Of a DNA stretch of 53,372 nt, positions 42,199-51,011 are shown piece after piece. Positions within the stretch are counted from its first letter, which is position 1; every line of letters begins with the position of its first letter. Under the pieces are notes generated by a model. It did not search any database. It saw nothing but the letters and a program-made list of their open reading frames with translations, and was not told the DNA's origin. Location: contig JAUNSH010000014.1 of assembly GCA_030539285.1 (NCBI GenBank), positions 1-53,372 of the forward strand, written 5' to 3'. The DNA comes from Eubacteriales bacterium. Its GTDB lineage: Bacteria > Bacillota > Clostridia > Oscillospirales > Oscillospiraceae. A program made the position numbers and the translations under genes.

Positions 42199-43044
42199 AT
42201 GAAAAAGATGTTTGCCATCGTTCTGGCGGCTCTGATGGTCGCTGCCATGTTCGCCGGCTGCGGCTCCTCCGCTGCCACTGAGACCACCGCCGCTGCCACT
42301 GCCGCGGCTGAGACCGCTGCCCCCGCTGAGACCGAGGCTGCCGCCGAGACTGAAGCCGCCGCTGCCTTCACCACCATCGAGGCCGGCAAGCTGATCATGT
42401 CCACCAACGCCGCCTTCCCTCCCTACGAAATGGTCGCCGATGACGGCTCCTTCGAGGGCATTGACGTGGAAGTGGCCGGTGCCATCGCCGAGAAGCTGGG
42501 CCTGGAGCTGGTCGTGGACGACATGGACTTCGATGCCGCTCTGCTGGCTGTGCAGCAGAGAAAATCCGACATCGTTATGGCCGGTGTCACCGTCACCGAG
42601 GACCGGAAGATGGTCATGAATTTCTCCGACACCTATGCCGTTGGCGTGCAGGTTGTCATCGTTAAGGAAGGTTCCGATGTAACGCTGGACAATCTGGCTG
42701 ACCAGATGATCGGCTGCCAGCGCGGCACCACCGGTTACATCTATGCTTCCGGTGACTACGGTGAGGATCATGTCACCGCCTACGACAACGGCGCTTCTGC
42801 CGTGCAGGCTCTGATGAACGGCCAGGTAGACTGCGTCATCATCGACTCCGCTCCCGCTGAGGCCTTCGTGGCTGCCAACGCCGGTCTGACCATTCTGGAC
42901 ACCGAGTACACCAGCGAGGACTACGCCATCGGCATGAACAAGGACAACACCGCCCTGCTGGACGCTGTGAACGCCGCTCTGGCCGAGCTGACTGCTGACG
43001 GCACCGTGCAGGCTATCGTGGACAAGTACATCTCCGCGAACTAA
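42199..43044 (+). CDS. Polar amino-acid ABC transporter substrate-binding lipoprotein
   Basis: 281-aa extracellular solute-binding protein of family 3. Signal peptide with lipobox (VLAALMVAAMFAGCGSS, Cys lipidated at about 22), then an Ala/Thr/Glu-rich low-complexity linker to about residue 58, then the bilobed domain: LIMSTNAAFPPYEMVADDGS, GIDVEVAGAIAEKLGLELVV, ALLAVQQRKSDIVMAGVTVT. Binds an amino acid; which one is not clear. ATG 42199 follows AAAGGAGAG. First gene of an importer operon; hairpins downstream probably reduce read-through to the permease. Confidence 0.94.
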   Translation: MKKMFAIVLAALMVAAMFAGCGSSAATETTAAATAAAETAAPAETEAAAETEAAAAFTTIEAGKLIMSTNAAFPPYEMVADDGSFEGIDVEVAGAIAEKLGLELVVDDMDFDAALLAVQQRKSDIVMAGVTVTEDRKMVMNFSDTYAVGVQVVIVKEGSDVTLDNLADQMIGCQRGTTGYIYASGDYGEDHVTAYDNGASAVQALMNGQVDCVIIDSAPAEAFVAANAGLTILDTEYTSEDYAIGMNKDNTALLDAVNAALAELTADGTVQAIVDKYISAN

Positions 43045-43063
43045 GGAATCTTTTCCGTTTGCC

Positions 43064-43089
43064 ATAAGGGCGGCGAAAGCCGCCCTTAT
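43064..43089 (+). other. Stem-loop after the binding-protein gene
   Basis: ATAAGGGCGGC-gaaa-GCCGCCCTTAT, a perfect 11-bp stem with a GNRA-type loop and no immediate T run; likely an mRNA 3' stabiliser. Confidence 0.7.
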
Positions 43090-43118
43090 CTGGTATTTTT
43101 CGATTATCCGCGCAAAGC

Positions 43119-43153
43119 CGCTTTTCCCACCACCCGGCGGAAAAGCGTTTTTT
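43119..43153 (+). terminator. Intrinsic terminator inside the importer operon
   Basis: CGCTTTTCC / GGAAAAGCG (43119-43127 with 43139-43147) followed by six T. Partial termination here would make more binding protein than permease. Confidence 0.8.
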
Positions 43154-43199
43154 CGGAGATAATCACCCCTACATTAAATATATATAAAGGAGTGCGCTT

Positions 43200-43961
43200 G
43201 TGGAACAGTATGAGGCATGGAAAGTCCTGCTCCGGGCCGGAGAAGCCACCGGCTGGCAGGAATTTTACGTCAAATTCTATCAGGCTTTCATCGACGGCAA
43301 TCGATGGAAACAGTATTTAAACGGTGTCGGCACCACCCTGTTGGTCACCGCCATGGCTCTGGCCATCGGCATCATCCTGGGTATTCTGGTGGCCATGATC
43401 CGCACCGCCCACGACCAACAGCGCCCCGGCAAGCACAACCCCGTGCTGGGCGTTCTCAACGGCCTGTCCCAGGTCTACGTCACCGTCATCCGCGGCACGC
43501 CTATGATGGTGCAGCTGCTCATTATGGGCTTTGTCATCTTCTCCTCCTCCCGGAACTACACCATGGTGGGCGCCCTGACGCTGGGCATCAACTCCGGCGC
43601 TTACGTCTCCGAGATCATCCGGGGCGGCCTGATGGCTCTGGATCCCGGTCAGGCAGAGGCGGGCCGCAGCCTGGGCCTGAATTATGTGGACACCATGCGC
43701 TTTATCGTCATCCCTCAGGCCTTTAAGGCGATCTTACCCGCTCTGGGCAACGAATTCATCATTCTGCTGAAGGACACCTCCCTGATCACCGTCATCGGCG
43801 GCAAGGAGCTGGTCTACGCCGCCCAGGCCATCTACGGCAGGACTTACGAGCAGATGTTCCCGCTGATCGGCATCGCCTGCATCTATCTGCTGCTGGTCAT
43901 GATCTTCAGTTGGCTGCTGAGCATTCTGGAAAGGAGGCTGCGTCAAAGTGATCGACGTTAA
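43200..43961 (+). CDS. Polar amino-acid ABC transporter permease
   Basis: 253-aa HisM/GlnP-type inner-membrane permease with five helices. Starts at GTG 43200 behind AAAGGAG. Visible: [20 protein letters not shown] (helix 1), [15 protein letters not shown], and the ATPase-contacting EAA loop [20 protein letters not shown]. About 35 soluble residues precede helix 1. Its end overlaps the ATPase gene by 14 bp. Confidence 0.94.
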   Translation: MEQYEAWKVLLRAGEATGWQEFYVKFYQAFIDGNRWKQYLNGVGTTLLVTAMALAIGIILGILVAMIRTAHDQQRPGKHNPVLGVLNGLSQVYVTVIRGTPMMVQLLIMGFVIFSSSRNYTMVGALTLGINSGAYVSEIIRGGLMALDPGQAEAGRSLGLNYVDTMRFIVIPQAFKAILPALGNEFIILLKDTSLITVIGGKELVYAAQAIYGRTYEQMFPLIGIACIYLLLVMIFSWLLSILERRLRQSDRR

Positions 43962-44670
43962 GCATTTGAGCAAGTCCTTCGGCGACCATCTGGTGCTGGA
44001 CGACATTTCCGAACACATCTATCCCGGCGACAAGGTGGTCATCATCGGCCCCTCCGGCTCCGGCAAGTCCACGTTCCTTCGCAGCCTGAACCTGCTGGAG
44101 GAGCCTTCCGCCGGCAGCATCATCTTCGACGGCGTAGAGATCACCAGCCCCAAGACGGACATCGACAAGGTCCGCCGCCAGATGGGCATGGTGTTCCAGC
44201 ACTTTAACCTGTTCCCCAACATGACCATTCAGAAAAATATCACTCTGGCCCCCGTCCGCACCGGGCTGATGACCCAGGCAGAGGCTGACGAAAAGGCTAT
44301 GCAGCTGCTGCGCCGGGTGGGTTTGGAAGAAAAGGCCAACGCCTATCCCAACCAGCTCTCCGGCGGTCAGAAGCAGCGGATCGCCATCGTTCGGGCCCTG
44401 GCCATGAATCCCAAGGTCATGCTCTTTGACGAGCCTACCTCCGCTCTGGATCCGGAGATGGTTGGCGAGGTACTGGCCGTCATGAAGGAGCTGGCCGCCG
44501 ACGGTATGACCATGGTGGTGGTCACCCACGAGATGGGCTTTGCAAGAGAAGTCGGCAACCGCATTCTCTTCATGGACGGCGGCAAGATCGTTGAGCAGGG
44601 CGCTCCCGAGGCCGTATTCGGCAATCCCCAAAACCCCAGACTCCGGGATTTCCTGTCCAAGGTACTGTAA
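43948..44670 (+). CDS. Polar amino-acid ABC transporter ATP-binding protein
   Basis: 240-aa GlnQ/HisP-type ATPase. Walker [19 protein letters not shown]-loop [13 protein letters not shown], signature [17 protein letters not shown], Walker [15 protein letters not shown]-loop [13 protein letters not shown]. Start is GTG 43948 overlapping the permease gene, so translation is coupled. Completes the importer; terminator follows. Confidence 0.96.
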   Translation: MIDVKHLSKSFGDHLVLDDISEHIYPGDKVVIIGPSGSGKSTFLRSLNLLEEPSAGSIIFDGVEITSPKTDIDKVRRQMGMVFQHFNLFPNMTIQKNITLAPVRTGLMTQAEADEKAMQLLRRVGLEEKANAYPNQLSGGQKQRIAIVRALAMNPKVMLFDEPTSALDPEMVGEVLAVMKELAADGMTMVVVTHEMGFAREVGNRILFMDGGKIVEQGAPEAVFGNPQNPRLRDFLSKVL

Positions 44671-44684
44671 ATTGCATACAAAAT

Positions 44685-44713
44685 GCCGGAATTGCGCAAA
44701 CCGCAATTCCGGC
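44685..44713 (+). terminator. Hairpin ending the importer operon
   Basis: GCCGGAATTGCG / CGCAATTCCGGC (44685-44696 with 44702-44713); the T run after it is poor (GTTCCGTATT). Confidence 0.65.
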
Positions 44714-44727
44714 GTTCCGTATTACAA

Positions 44728-44766
44728 GGAAGATCCTTCGACTCGCTCTGCTCGCTCAGGATGACA
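44728..44766 (+). repeat. R4 end repeat, solo copy
   Basis: GGAAGATCCTTCGACTCGCT then CTGCTCGCTCAGGATGACA, nearly identical to the ends of the GIY-YIG element at 19493-19892, here without a nuclease gene. Confidence 0.85.
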
Positions 44767-44772
44767 AAAGAC

Positions 44773-45066
44773 TTACTCCAACACGTGCTCAAGACCCATC
44801 TGCAAAATGGTCTTCACGTGGTCGTCCGCCAGGGAATAGAGGATATTCTTTCCCTCCCGGCGGAATTTGATCAGCTGCATCTGCTTTAAGATCCGCAGCT
44901 GGTGGGAGATCGCGCTCTGGCTTAAATTGACCTTGTCCGCAATGTCCGTGACGCACAGCTCCTCCACCGCCAGCAGCGACAGGATATGCACCCGGGTCGC
45001 ATCGGCAAAGCCCTTAAACAGCTCCGCGATATCCTCCAACGTTTCTTTTTCAGGAACCGTCTGCAC
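44773..45066 (-). CDS. ArsR/SmtB-family metal-sensing repressor
   Basis: 97-aa winged-helix repressor. DNA-binding part NLSQSAISHQLRILKQMQLI. The last helix DDHVKTILQMGLEHVLE carries D-x-H-x10-H-x2-E, the alpha-5 zinc site of SmtB/CzrA-type sensors; the alpha-3N motif (ELCVTD) has only one Cys, arguing against cadmium/lead sensing. Start is GTG 45064-45066 after AAGGAGG. No metal transporter gene is adjacent, so its target lies elsewhere or it only regulates itself. It is divergent from the envelope operon, which begins about 220 bp away. Confidence 0.92.
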   Translation of the reverse strand: MQTVPEKETLEDIAELFKGFADATRVHILSLLAVEELCVTDIADKVNLSQSAISHQLRILKQMQLIKFRREGKNILYSLADDHVKTILQMGLEHVLE

Positions 45067-45096
45067 GCGACTCCCTCCTTCGTGGTCATTTCCCTT

Positions 45097-45125
45097 ATTT
45101 TACCGTAAGAACAAAAAATATGCAA
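45097..45125 (-). promoter_or_regulatory. Promoter of the ArsR gene
   Basis: Minus strand: TTGCAT (45120-45125), 17-bp spacer, TAAAAT (45097-45102). Confidence 0.65.
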
Positions 45126-45205
45126 CCATTTCTTTTTCCCCGATGCGTCCTCATCCCCGTGCTGGGAGAAAGCGACATTTTCTATTAACTTTTTCTTAAA
45201 AGACT

Positions 45206-45233
45206 TTGCAAACGGGAAGAATTGTGTTATAGT
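45206..45233 (+). promoter_or_regulatory. Promoter of the envelope operon
   Basis: TTGCAA (45206-45211), 16-bp spacer, TATAGT (45228-45233). Confidence 0.65.
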
Positions 45234-45284
45234 ATATAGGCTTTATGATGTAATTTTATGCGCATTTTGAAAGAGGCGATCGAT

Positions 45285-46379
45285 TTGAACGAATTATCCC
45301 AAATTTCTGTGGTTCTTCCCTCTCTGGACCCGGACGAAAAGCTCATTGCCGTGGTGGACGGACTGCTTCAATATGGCTTTACCGATATTATTCTGGTCAA
45401 TGACGGCAGTAAGCCGGAGAACCTGCATTATTTCACCGACCTTGCCGCCCAGCACCCAGAGATCACCCTGCTGACCCACGAGGTAAACCGCGGCAAGGGC
45501 GCGGCGCTGAAAAACGCTTTCCGGTATTTTCTGGACAACCGCCCCGAGGGTCTGGGCGTTGTCACCGTGGACGGCGACAATCAGCACCATCCTGAGGACA
45601 CCCGGGCCTGCTGCGAGCACATGCTGGAAACCGGACACGTCACCCTGGGCTGCCGGGACTTCACCCTGGACCATGTTCCCCCCCGGAGCCGCTTCGGCAA
45701 CCACACCACCTCCGCCATCTTCAAGCTCTTCGTGGGCATGACCATCTCCGACACCCAGACCGGCCTGCGGGCCATCCCCCGGGACGTGGTCGAGAAAATT
45801 GCGGATGTCTACGGTGACCGCTTCGAGTACGAGACAAACATGCTGCTGGCCTTCAAGGACAAGGGCATCGACTTTGACGAGGTGAAGATCCGCACAGTTT
45901 ACATCGAAGAGAACAAAAGCTCCCATTTCCGGGTGATCCACGATTCCTGGCGGATCTACAAGCTGATCCTGGCCCATTTCTTCCGCTACACCCTCAGCTC
46001 CCTTGTAAGCGCGGTGGTGGACACCCTGTGCTACGGACTGCTGGGTAATTTCCTGCCACTGACCGGCATGGCCCTGACTGCCGCCGCCGGCGTGGGCGCG
46101 AGGATCGTATCCTCCCTGCTGAATTTCTTCCTTAATAAAAAGCTGGTGTTCCAGACCGATGTGGACACCAAGAAGGCCATGCTCCGCTACTACATGCTGG
46201 CCCTGCCCCAGATGGCGGTGCAGGTACTGCTGACCCAAGGCGTCTATGTGCTCCTGCACATTGGTGAGGGTGCCAGTGTCCTGCGGACGGTGATCTACGC
46301 CATTGTCATGACCGTGCTGTACTTTGTAAGCTACATGATCCAGCAGCGCTGGGTCTTCGCCCCCCAGAAATCCAAGTGA
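45285..46379 (+). CDS. Family 2 glycosyltransferase fused to a GtrA-type membrane domain
   Basis: 364-aa protein. Residues 1-215 are a GT-A glycosyltransferase of the dolichol-phosphate mannose synthase type: ISVVLPSLDPDEKL, DIILVNDGSK, EVNRGKGAALKNAF, VTVDGDNQHHPED (DxD), SDTQTGLRAIPRD. Residues 230-364 are four GtrA helices (FFRYTLSSLVSAVVDTLCYG, SSLLNFFLNKKLVFQ). Such fusions make and flip undecaprenyl-phosphate-linked sugars. I prefer TTG 45285, with AAAGAGG 8 bp upstream, over ATG 45258, which has no ribosome binding site. First gene of a four-gene operon. Confidence 0.9.
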   Translation: MNELSQISVVLPSLDPDEKLIAVVDGLLQYGFTDIILVNDGSKPENLHYFTDLAAQHPEITLLTHEVNRGKGAALKNAFRYFLDNRPEGLGVVTVDGDNQHHPEDTRACCEHMLETGHVTLGCRDFTLDHVPPRSRFGNHTTSAIFKLFVGMTISDTQTGLRAIPRDVVEKIADVYGDRFEYETNMLLAFKDKGIDFDEVKIRTVYIEENKSSHFRVIHDSWRIYKLILAHFFRYTLSSLVSAVVDTLCYGLLGNFLPLTGMALTAAAGVGARIVSSLLNFFLNKKLVFQTDVDTKKAMLRYYMLALPQMAVQVLLTQGVYVLLHIGEGASVLRTVIYAIVMTVLYFVSYMIQQRWVFAPQKSK

Positions 46380-46391
46380 GAGGTAACGTCT

Positions 46392-47558
46392 ATGAGCAAG
46401 AAAAACATGAATCCGGTACCCGGCCCCGATAACGGCGCCGCTATGCCGCCCAAGAAGAAAAAGAAAAAGGGCAGCGGCCTGCTGGGGCGCATCATCCGCC
46501 GGTTCTTCCTGGTGCTGTTTACGGTGGTCATCCTTGCCGTGGCAGCCCTGGTGCTGGTGATGAATCTGGTGTTCAACGGCCCTTCCCCCGCCGCCCGGGA
46601 CACGCTGACCATGTCCCTGATCGAGGCCAGCGCCACCAAGTGGGTGCCCGCCCTGTTCATCGGCGAGGACACCGTGGCCGAGATCCGCACCAGTACCGTG
46701 GAAGGCGACGGTCTGGAGTCCGATGTCACCGACACTACTAAAGTCATCATTCAGGCCAACAATGTCATCACCGGCGACAGCAACGAGTGGGACAACTACC
46801 CCGACGGCGTGCGCATTGAGCGCCGCTCCGGCGACACCTACAACGCCCATATCATGATCGTAAAGGACCCTTCTCAGGTCTATATGGGCACTTCTACCGA
46901 GAAATACTCCACCGCCATCCCCGGCAAGCGCATTACCGAGGTCATGGCCGAGAACGACGATGTCATCGCCGCCATCAACGCCGGTGCCTTTAACGACGAC
47001 GGCACCGCCAGCTCCACCGTAGGCAGCACCCCCCTTGGCCTTGTCATGTCGGGCGGTAACTGCGTCTGGACCAGCGGCAAGCAGCCCGGTCTGGAGGGCT
47101 TCGCCGGCTTTAACGAGGACAACATTCTGGTGGTCTCCAAGACCAATCTGACCAGTGCTCAGGCCGAGGAGCTGAAGATCCGGGACGGCTGCTGCTTTGG
47201 CCCCGTGCTGATCATGAACGGTGAAGTCAATCTGGAAGCCTACAACGACAAGTCCGGACTCAATCCCCGTACCGCCATCGGACAGCGTGCCGACGGCGCG
47301 GTGATCTTTGTCTGCATTGACGGCCGCCAGGCAGGCTCTCTGGGCGGCTACTATTCCGACATAATCGACATCATGCAGGAATACGGCGCTGTCAACGCCT
47401 GCAACATGGACGGCGGCTCCTCCTCCGTCATGATGTACCGGGATACCTACGGCAAGCTGGGCACCGCCGGCGAGACTGTCATGGTCAACAACTATTCTCT
47501 GCTGCAGTCGCAGCCCAGACGGATGCCGAACTTCTGGATGGTTCGGGCCGCATCTTGA
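46392..47558 (+). CDS. Phosphodiester glycosidase (NAGPA) domain membrane protein
   Basis: 388-aa membrane-anchored protein. Lys-rich cytoplasmic start (PPKKKKKKGSG), one helix at about residues 34-57 (FFLVLFTVVILAVAALVLVM), then an extracytoplasmic NAGPA domain: DDVIAAINAGAFNDDGT, RTAIGQRADGAVIFVCIDGR, GAVNACNMDGGSSSVMMY. Family members remove a sugar from sugar-phosphodiesters or act in exopolysaccharide synthesis. GAGGTAACG precedes the ATG, 12 bp after the glycosyltransferase gene; the next gene starts 16 bp on. Confidence 0.9.
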   Translation: MSKKNMNPVPGPDNGAAMPPKKKKKKGSGLLGRIIRRFFLVLFTVVILAVAALVLVMNLVFNGPSPAARDTLTMSLIEASATKWVPALFIGEDTVAEIRTSTVEGDGLESDVTDTTKVIIQANNVITGDSNEWDNYPDGVRIERRSGDTYNAHIMIVKDPSQVYMGTSTEKYSTAIPGKRITEVMAENDDVIAAINAGAFNDDGTASSTVGSTPLGLVMSGGNCVWTSGKQPGLEGFAGFNEDNILVVSKTNLTSAQAEELKIRDGCCFGPVLIMNGEVNLEAYNDKSGLNPRTAIGQRADGAVIFVCIDGRQAGSLGGYYSDIIDIMQEYGAVNACNMDGGSSSVMMYRDTYGKLGTAGETVMVNNYSLLQSQPRRMPNFWMVRAAS

Positions 47559-47574
47559 GAAGGGGGTGTAAGGC

Positions 47575-49530
47575 ATGAAGAAAAAAGACGATTTTGATAT
47601 GGATTTTGACCTTGATCTGGATACCGGAGCTTCCGAGCCTGCCCCCAAGGAGAAGTCCTTCTCCTTCAATGATCTGGACCTGGGACTGGACATGGACTTA
47701 AGCTGGCTGGACGACATGGAGGACACCGCCCCGGAGGAGAAACCCAAGCCGGAACCTCCCAAGCCCGCAAAACGCCCCGCCCCTGTACAGACCCCCGCAA
47801 AAAAGCCCACGGCTCCTCAGCAGAGCGCTCCCAAGAGGAACGCCGCTCCCGCTGGTACTCAGCGTCCTGCCGCCCAGCGCCCCGCAGGCCCACAGCAGAC
47901 CTCCACTGGGCAGCGCCCGGTCAATGGACAGCGGCCTTCAAACGGTCAGCGTCCCGCATCCACGCAGCCCGGCAGCAATGCCCAGCGGCCCAACGCTGCC
48001 AAAGCCCCCGCGAAAAAACCTGCGGCTCCTGTTGAGCAGCCCGCGGCCAAAAAGAAAAAGTCCGGCCCCCGGCTGGGCGGCGTGATCTTCTACACGCTGT
48101 ACTTTATGTTCATCCTGATCTTCTTCCTGGCCACCTTCATCGGCCTGACGTGGCTGCACGGCTGGCTGACGGACTTTGAAATGGCCCAGCCCGACGGAAA
48201 GGCCGAGCAGGTCTTCACCCAGCTGTTCACCGACCCCGACTGGGGCGCGCTGTATGAGTCCGCCGGCGCCAAGGATTCCGCCTACGAGGGCAAGGACGCC
48301 TACGTCGCCTATATGGAGGAGAAGGCGGGCGAAGAGGAGCTGAACTATCTGGAAACCTCTGCAGGCCTTGACAAGTACACCAAGAAATACCTGGTCCGCC
48401 TGGGCACCGAGAAGGTCGCTTCCTTCACTCTGGTGGATAAAAACCAGGTGGACAGTGCCAGCCTTGACAATCTGGAAAGCATCGGCGACATCCCCGACTG
48501 GCAGCTGGGCTCTGTGGAGGTGTTCTTCAACCGTGAGGGCACCTACTACATCGTAAAGCTGGACGGTCACACCGCCTATGTCAACGATGTGGCCATCACC
48601 GATGACCTGACCATTCAGGTGGCTACCACCCTGGCGGAGGAGTATCTGCCCGAGGGTACTACCGGTGCCAGCATGTGCACCCAGCAGATCGACGGCCTGA
48701 TGGCCCAACCCGTGGTCACCATCTTTGACAAATCCGGCAACCAGATGGAGGTCACCTACGACGAAGCTACCCGCACCTTCACCGAGCGTCTGGAAAGCAA
48801 CACCATGAACGACGAGCAGCAGCTGGCTGCCATCACCGCTGCGGAGACTTACTGCAAGTGGATGATCGCGGTGGACAACGACCGTGGTCACGCGGCCCAG
48901 ATCTTCGATCCCTCCGGCACCGCCTACAAGACCCTGACCAGCTTCACCAAAGATCAGTTGTGGATGCAGAGTAACAACGGCTACGCCTTTGACAACGAAT
49001 CCGTCACCGATTTCGCGCTTTATTCCGGTGATATCTTCTCCGTGCGGGTCAGCCTTGATTTGAACGTTACCCGTACTGACGGCACTGTCAAGAACTACCC
49101 CTACGCAGCAAGCCTGTTCTTCCGCAAGAACGATTCCGGCAAGTGGCTGTGCTTCGACTCTACCAACGTGGACGTCACCCAGCCCGTGGGGCGTGTCCGC
49201 CTGACCTTCATGAACGGCACCACCGAGGTCCACAGCCAGTTCTACAGCACCGATTCCAAGGAGATCATCACTCCCGTGGTGCCCACCCCTGACGGCAAGG
49301 TCTTCACCGGCTGGGTCACCATTGAGCAGGATGAATCCGGCGCAACGGTCTACAACCTGCAATTCCAGCCCGACGAGGAAGGCAAGGTCTCCATTCCCGA
49401 GGGCACTACCCTCAAACCCATGACGCTGTACGCCCTGTTCCAGAACCCCGGCGAACAGACTACAGTCACGGCATCCGCGGAAGAACCCACGGATGCCGCC
49501 ACCGAAGCCCCTGAAACGGAAGGAGCGTAA
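47575..49530 (+). CDS. Large membrane-anchored protein of unknown function
   Basis: 651 aa, family not recognised. Residues 1-60 are Asp-rich with repeated D-x-D-x-D patterns (FDMDFDLDLDTG, LDLGLDMDLSWLDDMED); 60-160 are a Pro/Ala/Gln/Lys-rich disordered stretch with repeats of GQRP; one helix lies at about 166-187 (VIFYTLYFMFILIFFLATFI). The rest is extracytoplasmic, with acidic alpha/beta sequence, and ends in a TFMNGTTEVHSQFY...GKVFTGWV module resembling InlB-type B repeats, then a Thr/Glu-rich tail. AAGGGGG precedes the ATG. Cytoplasmic tail could organise the operon's enzymes (inference). Confidence 0.85.
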   Translation: MKKKDDFDMDFDLDLDTGASEPAPKEKSFSFNDLDLGLDMDLSWLDDMEDTAPEEKPKPEPPKPAKRPAPVQTPAKKPTAPQQSAPKRNAAPAGTQRPAAQRPAGPQQTSTGQRPVNGQRPSNGQRPASTQPGSNAQRPNAAKAPAKKPAAPVEQPAAKKKKSGPRLGGVIFYTLYFMFILIFFLATFIGLTWLHGWLTDFEMAQPDGKAEQVFTQLFTDPDWGALYESAGAKDSAYEGKDAYVAYMEEKAGEEELNYLETSAGLDKYTKKYLVRLGTEKVASFTLVDKNQVDSASLDNLESIGDIPDWQLGSVEVFFNREGTYYIVKLDGHTAYVNDVAITDDLTIQVATTLAEEYLPEGTTGASMCTQQIDGLMAQPVVTIFDKSGNQMEVTYDEATRTFTERLESNTMNDEQQLAAITAAETYCKWMIAVDNDRGHAAQIFDPSGTAYKTLTSFTKDQLWMQSNNGYAFDNESVTDFALYSGDIFSVRVSLDLNVTRTDGTVKNYPYAASLFFRKNDSGKWLCFDSTNVDVTQPVGRVRLTFMNGTTEVHSQFYSTDSKEIITPVVPTPDGKVFTGWVTIEQDESGATVYNLQFQPDEEGKVSIPEGTTLKPMTLYALFQNPGEQTTVTASAEEPTDAATEAPETEGA

Positions 49531-49532
49531 AC

Positions 49533-50129
49533 ATGGAGGCAATACAGGCATTCTTTTACCAACTGGCAGTTTCCTTTGACCTGCCCATTCTGGAGTGGAT
49601 CCAGGCCTATATGCAGTCCGATTTTCTGGACACCATTATGCCCATCATCACCCTGTTTGGTGAGGGCGGCATCTTCTGGATCGCCTGGGCGGTGATCCTG
49701 CTGATCATCCCCAAGACCCGGAAAATCGGCCTGTCCATGATCATCGCCCTGCTGCTGGGCCTGCTGGTATGCAACCTGACCCTGAAGCCGCTGGTGGCCC
49801 GGATCCGTCCCTACGACCTGCAGGAGCAGGATTTCGGCGTGTACATCAACCTGCTGATTGACCGGCAGAGCGACTTCTCCTTCCCCTCCGGACACACCAT
49901 CGCTTCCTTCGAGGCCGCGGTTGTGCTGCTGCGCTACAGCAAGAAAATGGGCATCCCCGCCCTGATCCTGGCGATCCTGGTCTCCTTCTCCCGGCTGTAC
50001 CTGTACGTCCACTATCCGACTGACGTGCTGGCTTCCGTGGTGCTGGGCACCGCCTTCGCCTTCGCCGGCTGCGCGCTGGCAAATCTCATCAAGCTGCCCA
50101 CCGTCAAAAAAGGAAAATTCGAAAGATAA
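49533..50129 (+). CDS. PAP2-family lipid phosphatase
   Basis: 198-aa membrane phosphatase with six helices. The three PAP2 motifs are complete: KPLVARIRPY (K-x6-RP), PSGHT, and SRLYLYVHYPTDV (SR-x5-H-x3-D). Likely substrate is undecaprenyl pyrophosphate or a related lipid phosphate, recycling the carrier used by the glycosyltransferase. It starts 2 bp after the stop of the 651-aa protein with AAGGAG, and a strong terminator follows. Confidence 0.93.
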   Translation: MEAIQAFFYQLAVSFDLPILEWIQAYMQSDFLDTIMPIITLFGEGGIFWIAWAVILLIIPKTRKIGLSMIIALLLGLLVCNLTLKPLVARIRPYDLQEQDFGVYINLLIDRQSDFSFPSGHTIASFEAAVVLLRYSKKMGIPALILAILVSFSRLYLYVHYPTDVLASVVLGTAFAFAGCALANLIKLPTVKKGKFER

Positions 50130-50132
50130 CGC

Positions 50133-50171
50133 AAACCGCCGCGGTTCAAGTCGAACCGCGGCGGTTTATTT
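50133..50171 (+). terminator. Terminator of the envelope operon
   Basis: Perfect 15-bp stem (50133-50147 with 50153-50167), loop AAGTC, then ATTT. Confidence 0.85.
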
Positions 50172-50234
50172 GTGTACTACTGTCGCTTTCTCCCGACATT
50201 TGCGGTAAAGAAGCGGCGGGGGCAACTTATGTTC

Positions 50235-50954
50235 CTAGAACGGCAAAAAAGCGGCGATCACAGCGATCACAATGGCGGGCAGCAGATTCGCGACCCGCAC
50301 CTTCTTCCCCCAGACCAAATTGACGCCCACGCAGAAGATCAGCACATTGCCCACCATGGAAAGGTTTGCCAGAGCGGGAGTTGTCATGAGAGGGCGCACA
50401 AGCCCCGCCAGGACCGTAATGCTTCCCTGAAAGATCGCGACCGGGATGGCCGAAAAAACCGCGCCACGGCCCATGGAACAGCTCATAACCATAATAATGA
50501 TAAAATCCAGCACTGCCTTGGTGGCGAGGATGGAATAGTCCCCGGTGATGCCGTCCTCGATGGACCCGACGATAGCCATGGCTCCGATGCATACCGTCAG
50601 AGAGGCGGTGACGAAGGCATCCACAAAACGCTTATCCTTTGCGTTGCCGGTTTTCAGCTTCAGCCACTCGCCAAACCTTTCAAAGGCCCCTTCCAGATTC
50701 AGAAGCTCTCCGATCACCGCGCCGATGGTCAGGCACCCGATGACCAGCATGGCCCCTTGGCTGACGATGGCTCCGTTTTCGACGGTCAGCATCTGCTCCA
50801 AGGCCCCGGTGATGGCGATGAACAGCGTACTGACACCGCAGCACTTGGTCAGCGTGTCCTGCACATTCTCCTTGAGAAAGCGCCCGAACAGTGCCCCGCC
50901 TGCGCCGCCCGCCACGATAGCGGCAGTATTGATGATGGTTCCCAAACCGTACAT
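50235..50954 (-). CDS. DUF554 membrane protein (YdfK-like)
   Basis: 239-aa integral membrane protein with about seven helices. Family landmarks: GTIINTAAIVAGGAGGALFG at the start, GALEQMLTVENGAIV, IGAVIGELLNLEGAFERFGEW, MAIVGSIEDGITGDYSILATKA, and FCVGVNLVWGKKVRVANLLP near the end. Function unknown; widely conserved in Firmicutes. Monocistronic on the minus strand, converging with the envelope operon. Confidence 0.92.
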   Translation of the reverse strand: MYGLGTIINTAAIVAGGAGGALFGRFLKENVQDTLTKCCGVSTLFIAITGALEQMLTVENGAIVSQGAMLVIGCLTIGAVIGELLNLEGAFERFGEWLKLKTGNAKDKRFVDAFVTASLTVCIGAMAIVGSIEDGITGDYSILATKAVLDFIIIMVMSCSMGRGAVFSAIPVAIFQGSITVLAGLVRPLMTTPALANLSMVGNVLIFCVGVNLVWGKKVRVANLLPAIVIAVIAAFLPF

Positions 50955-51011
50955 ATTCTTTCCTTCTCTCTTTCAATTCAGAAGAATCTTACCGCAAACC
51001 CCTTTTTTTGT

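Noticed and set aside
45294-47810. 838-codon minus-strand open frame opposite the envelope operon
   Set aside because: It crosses two well-identified genes antisense and lacks a ribosome binding site or any family pattern.
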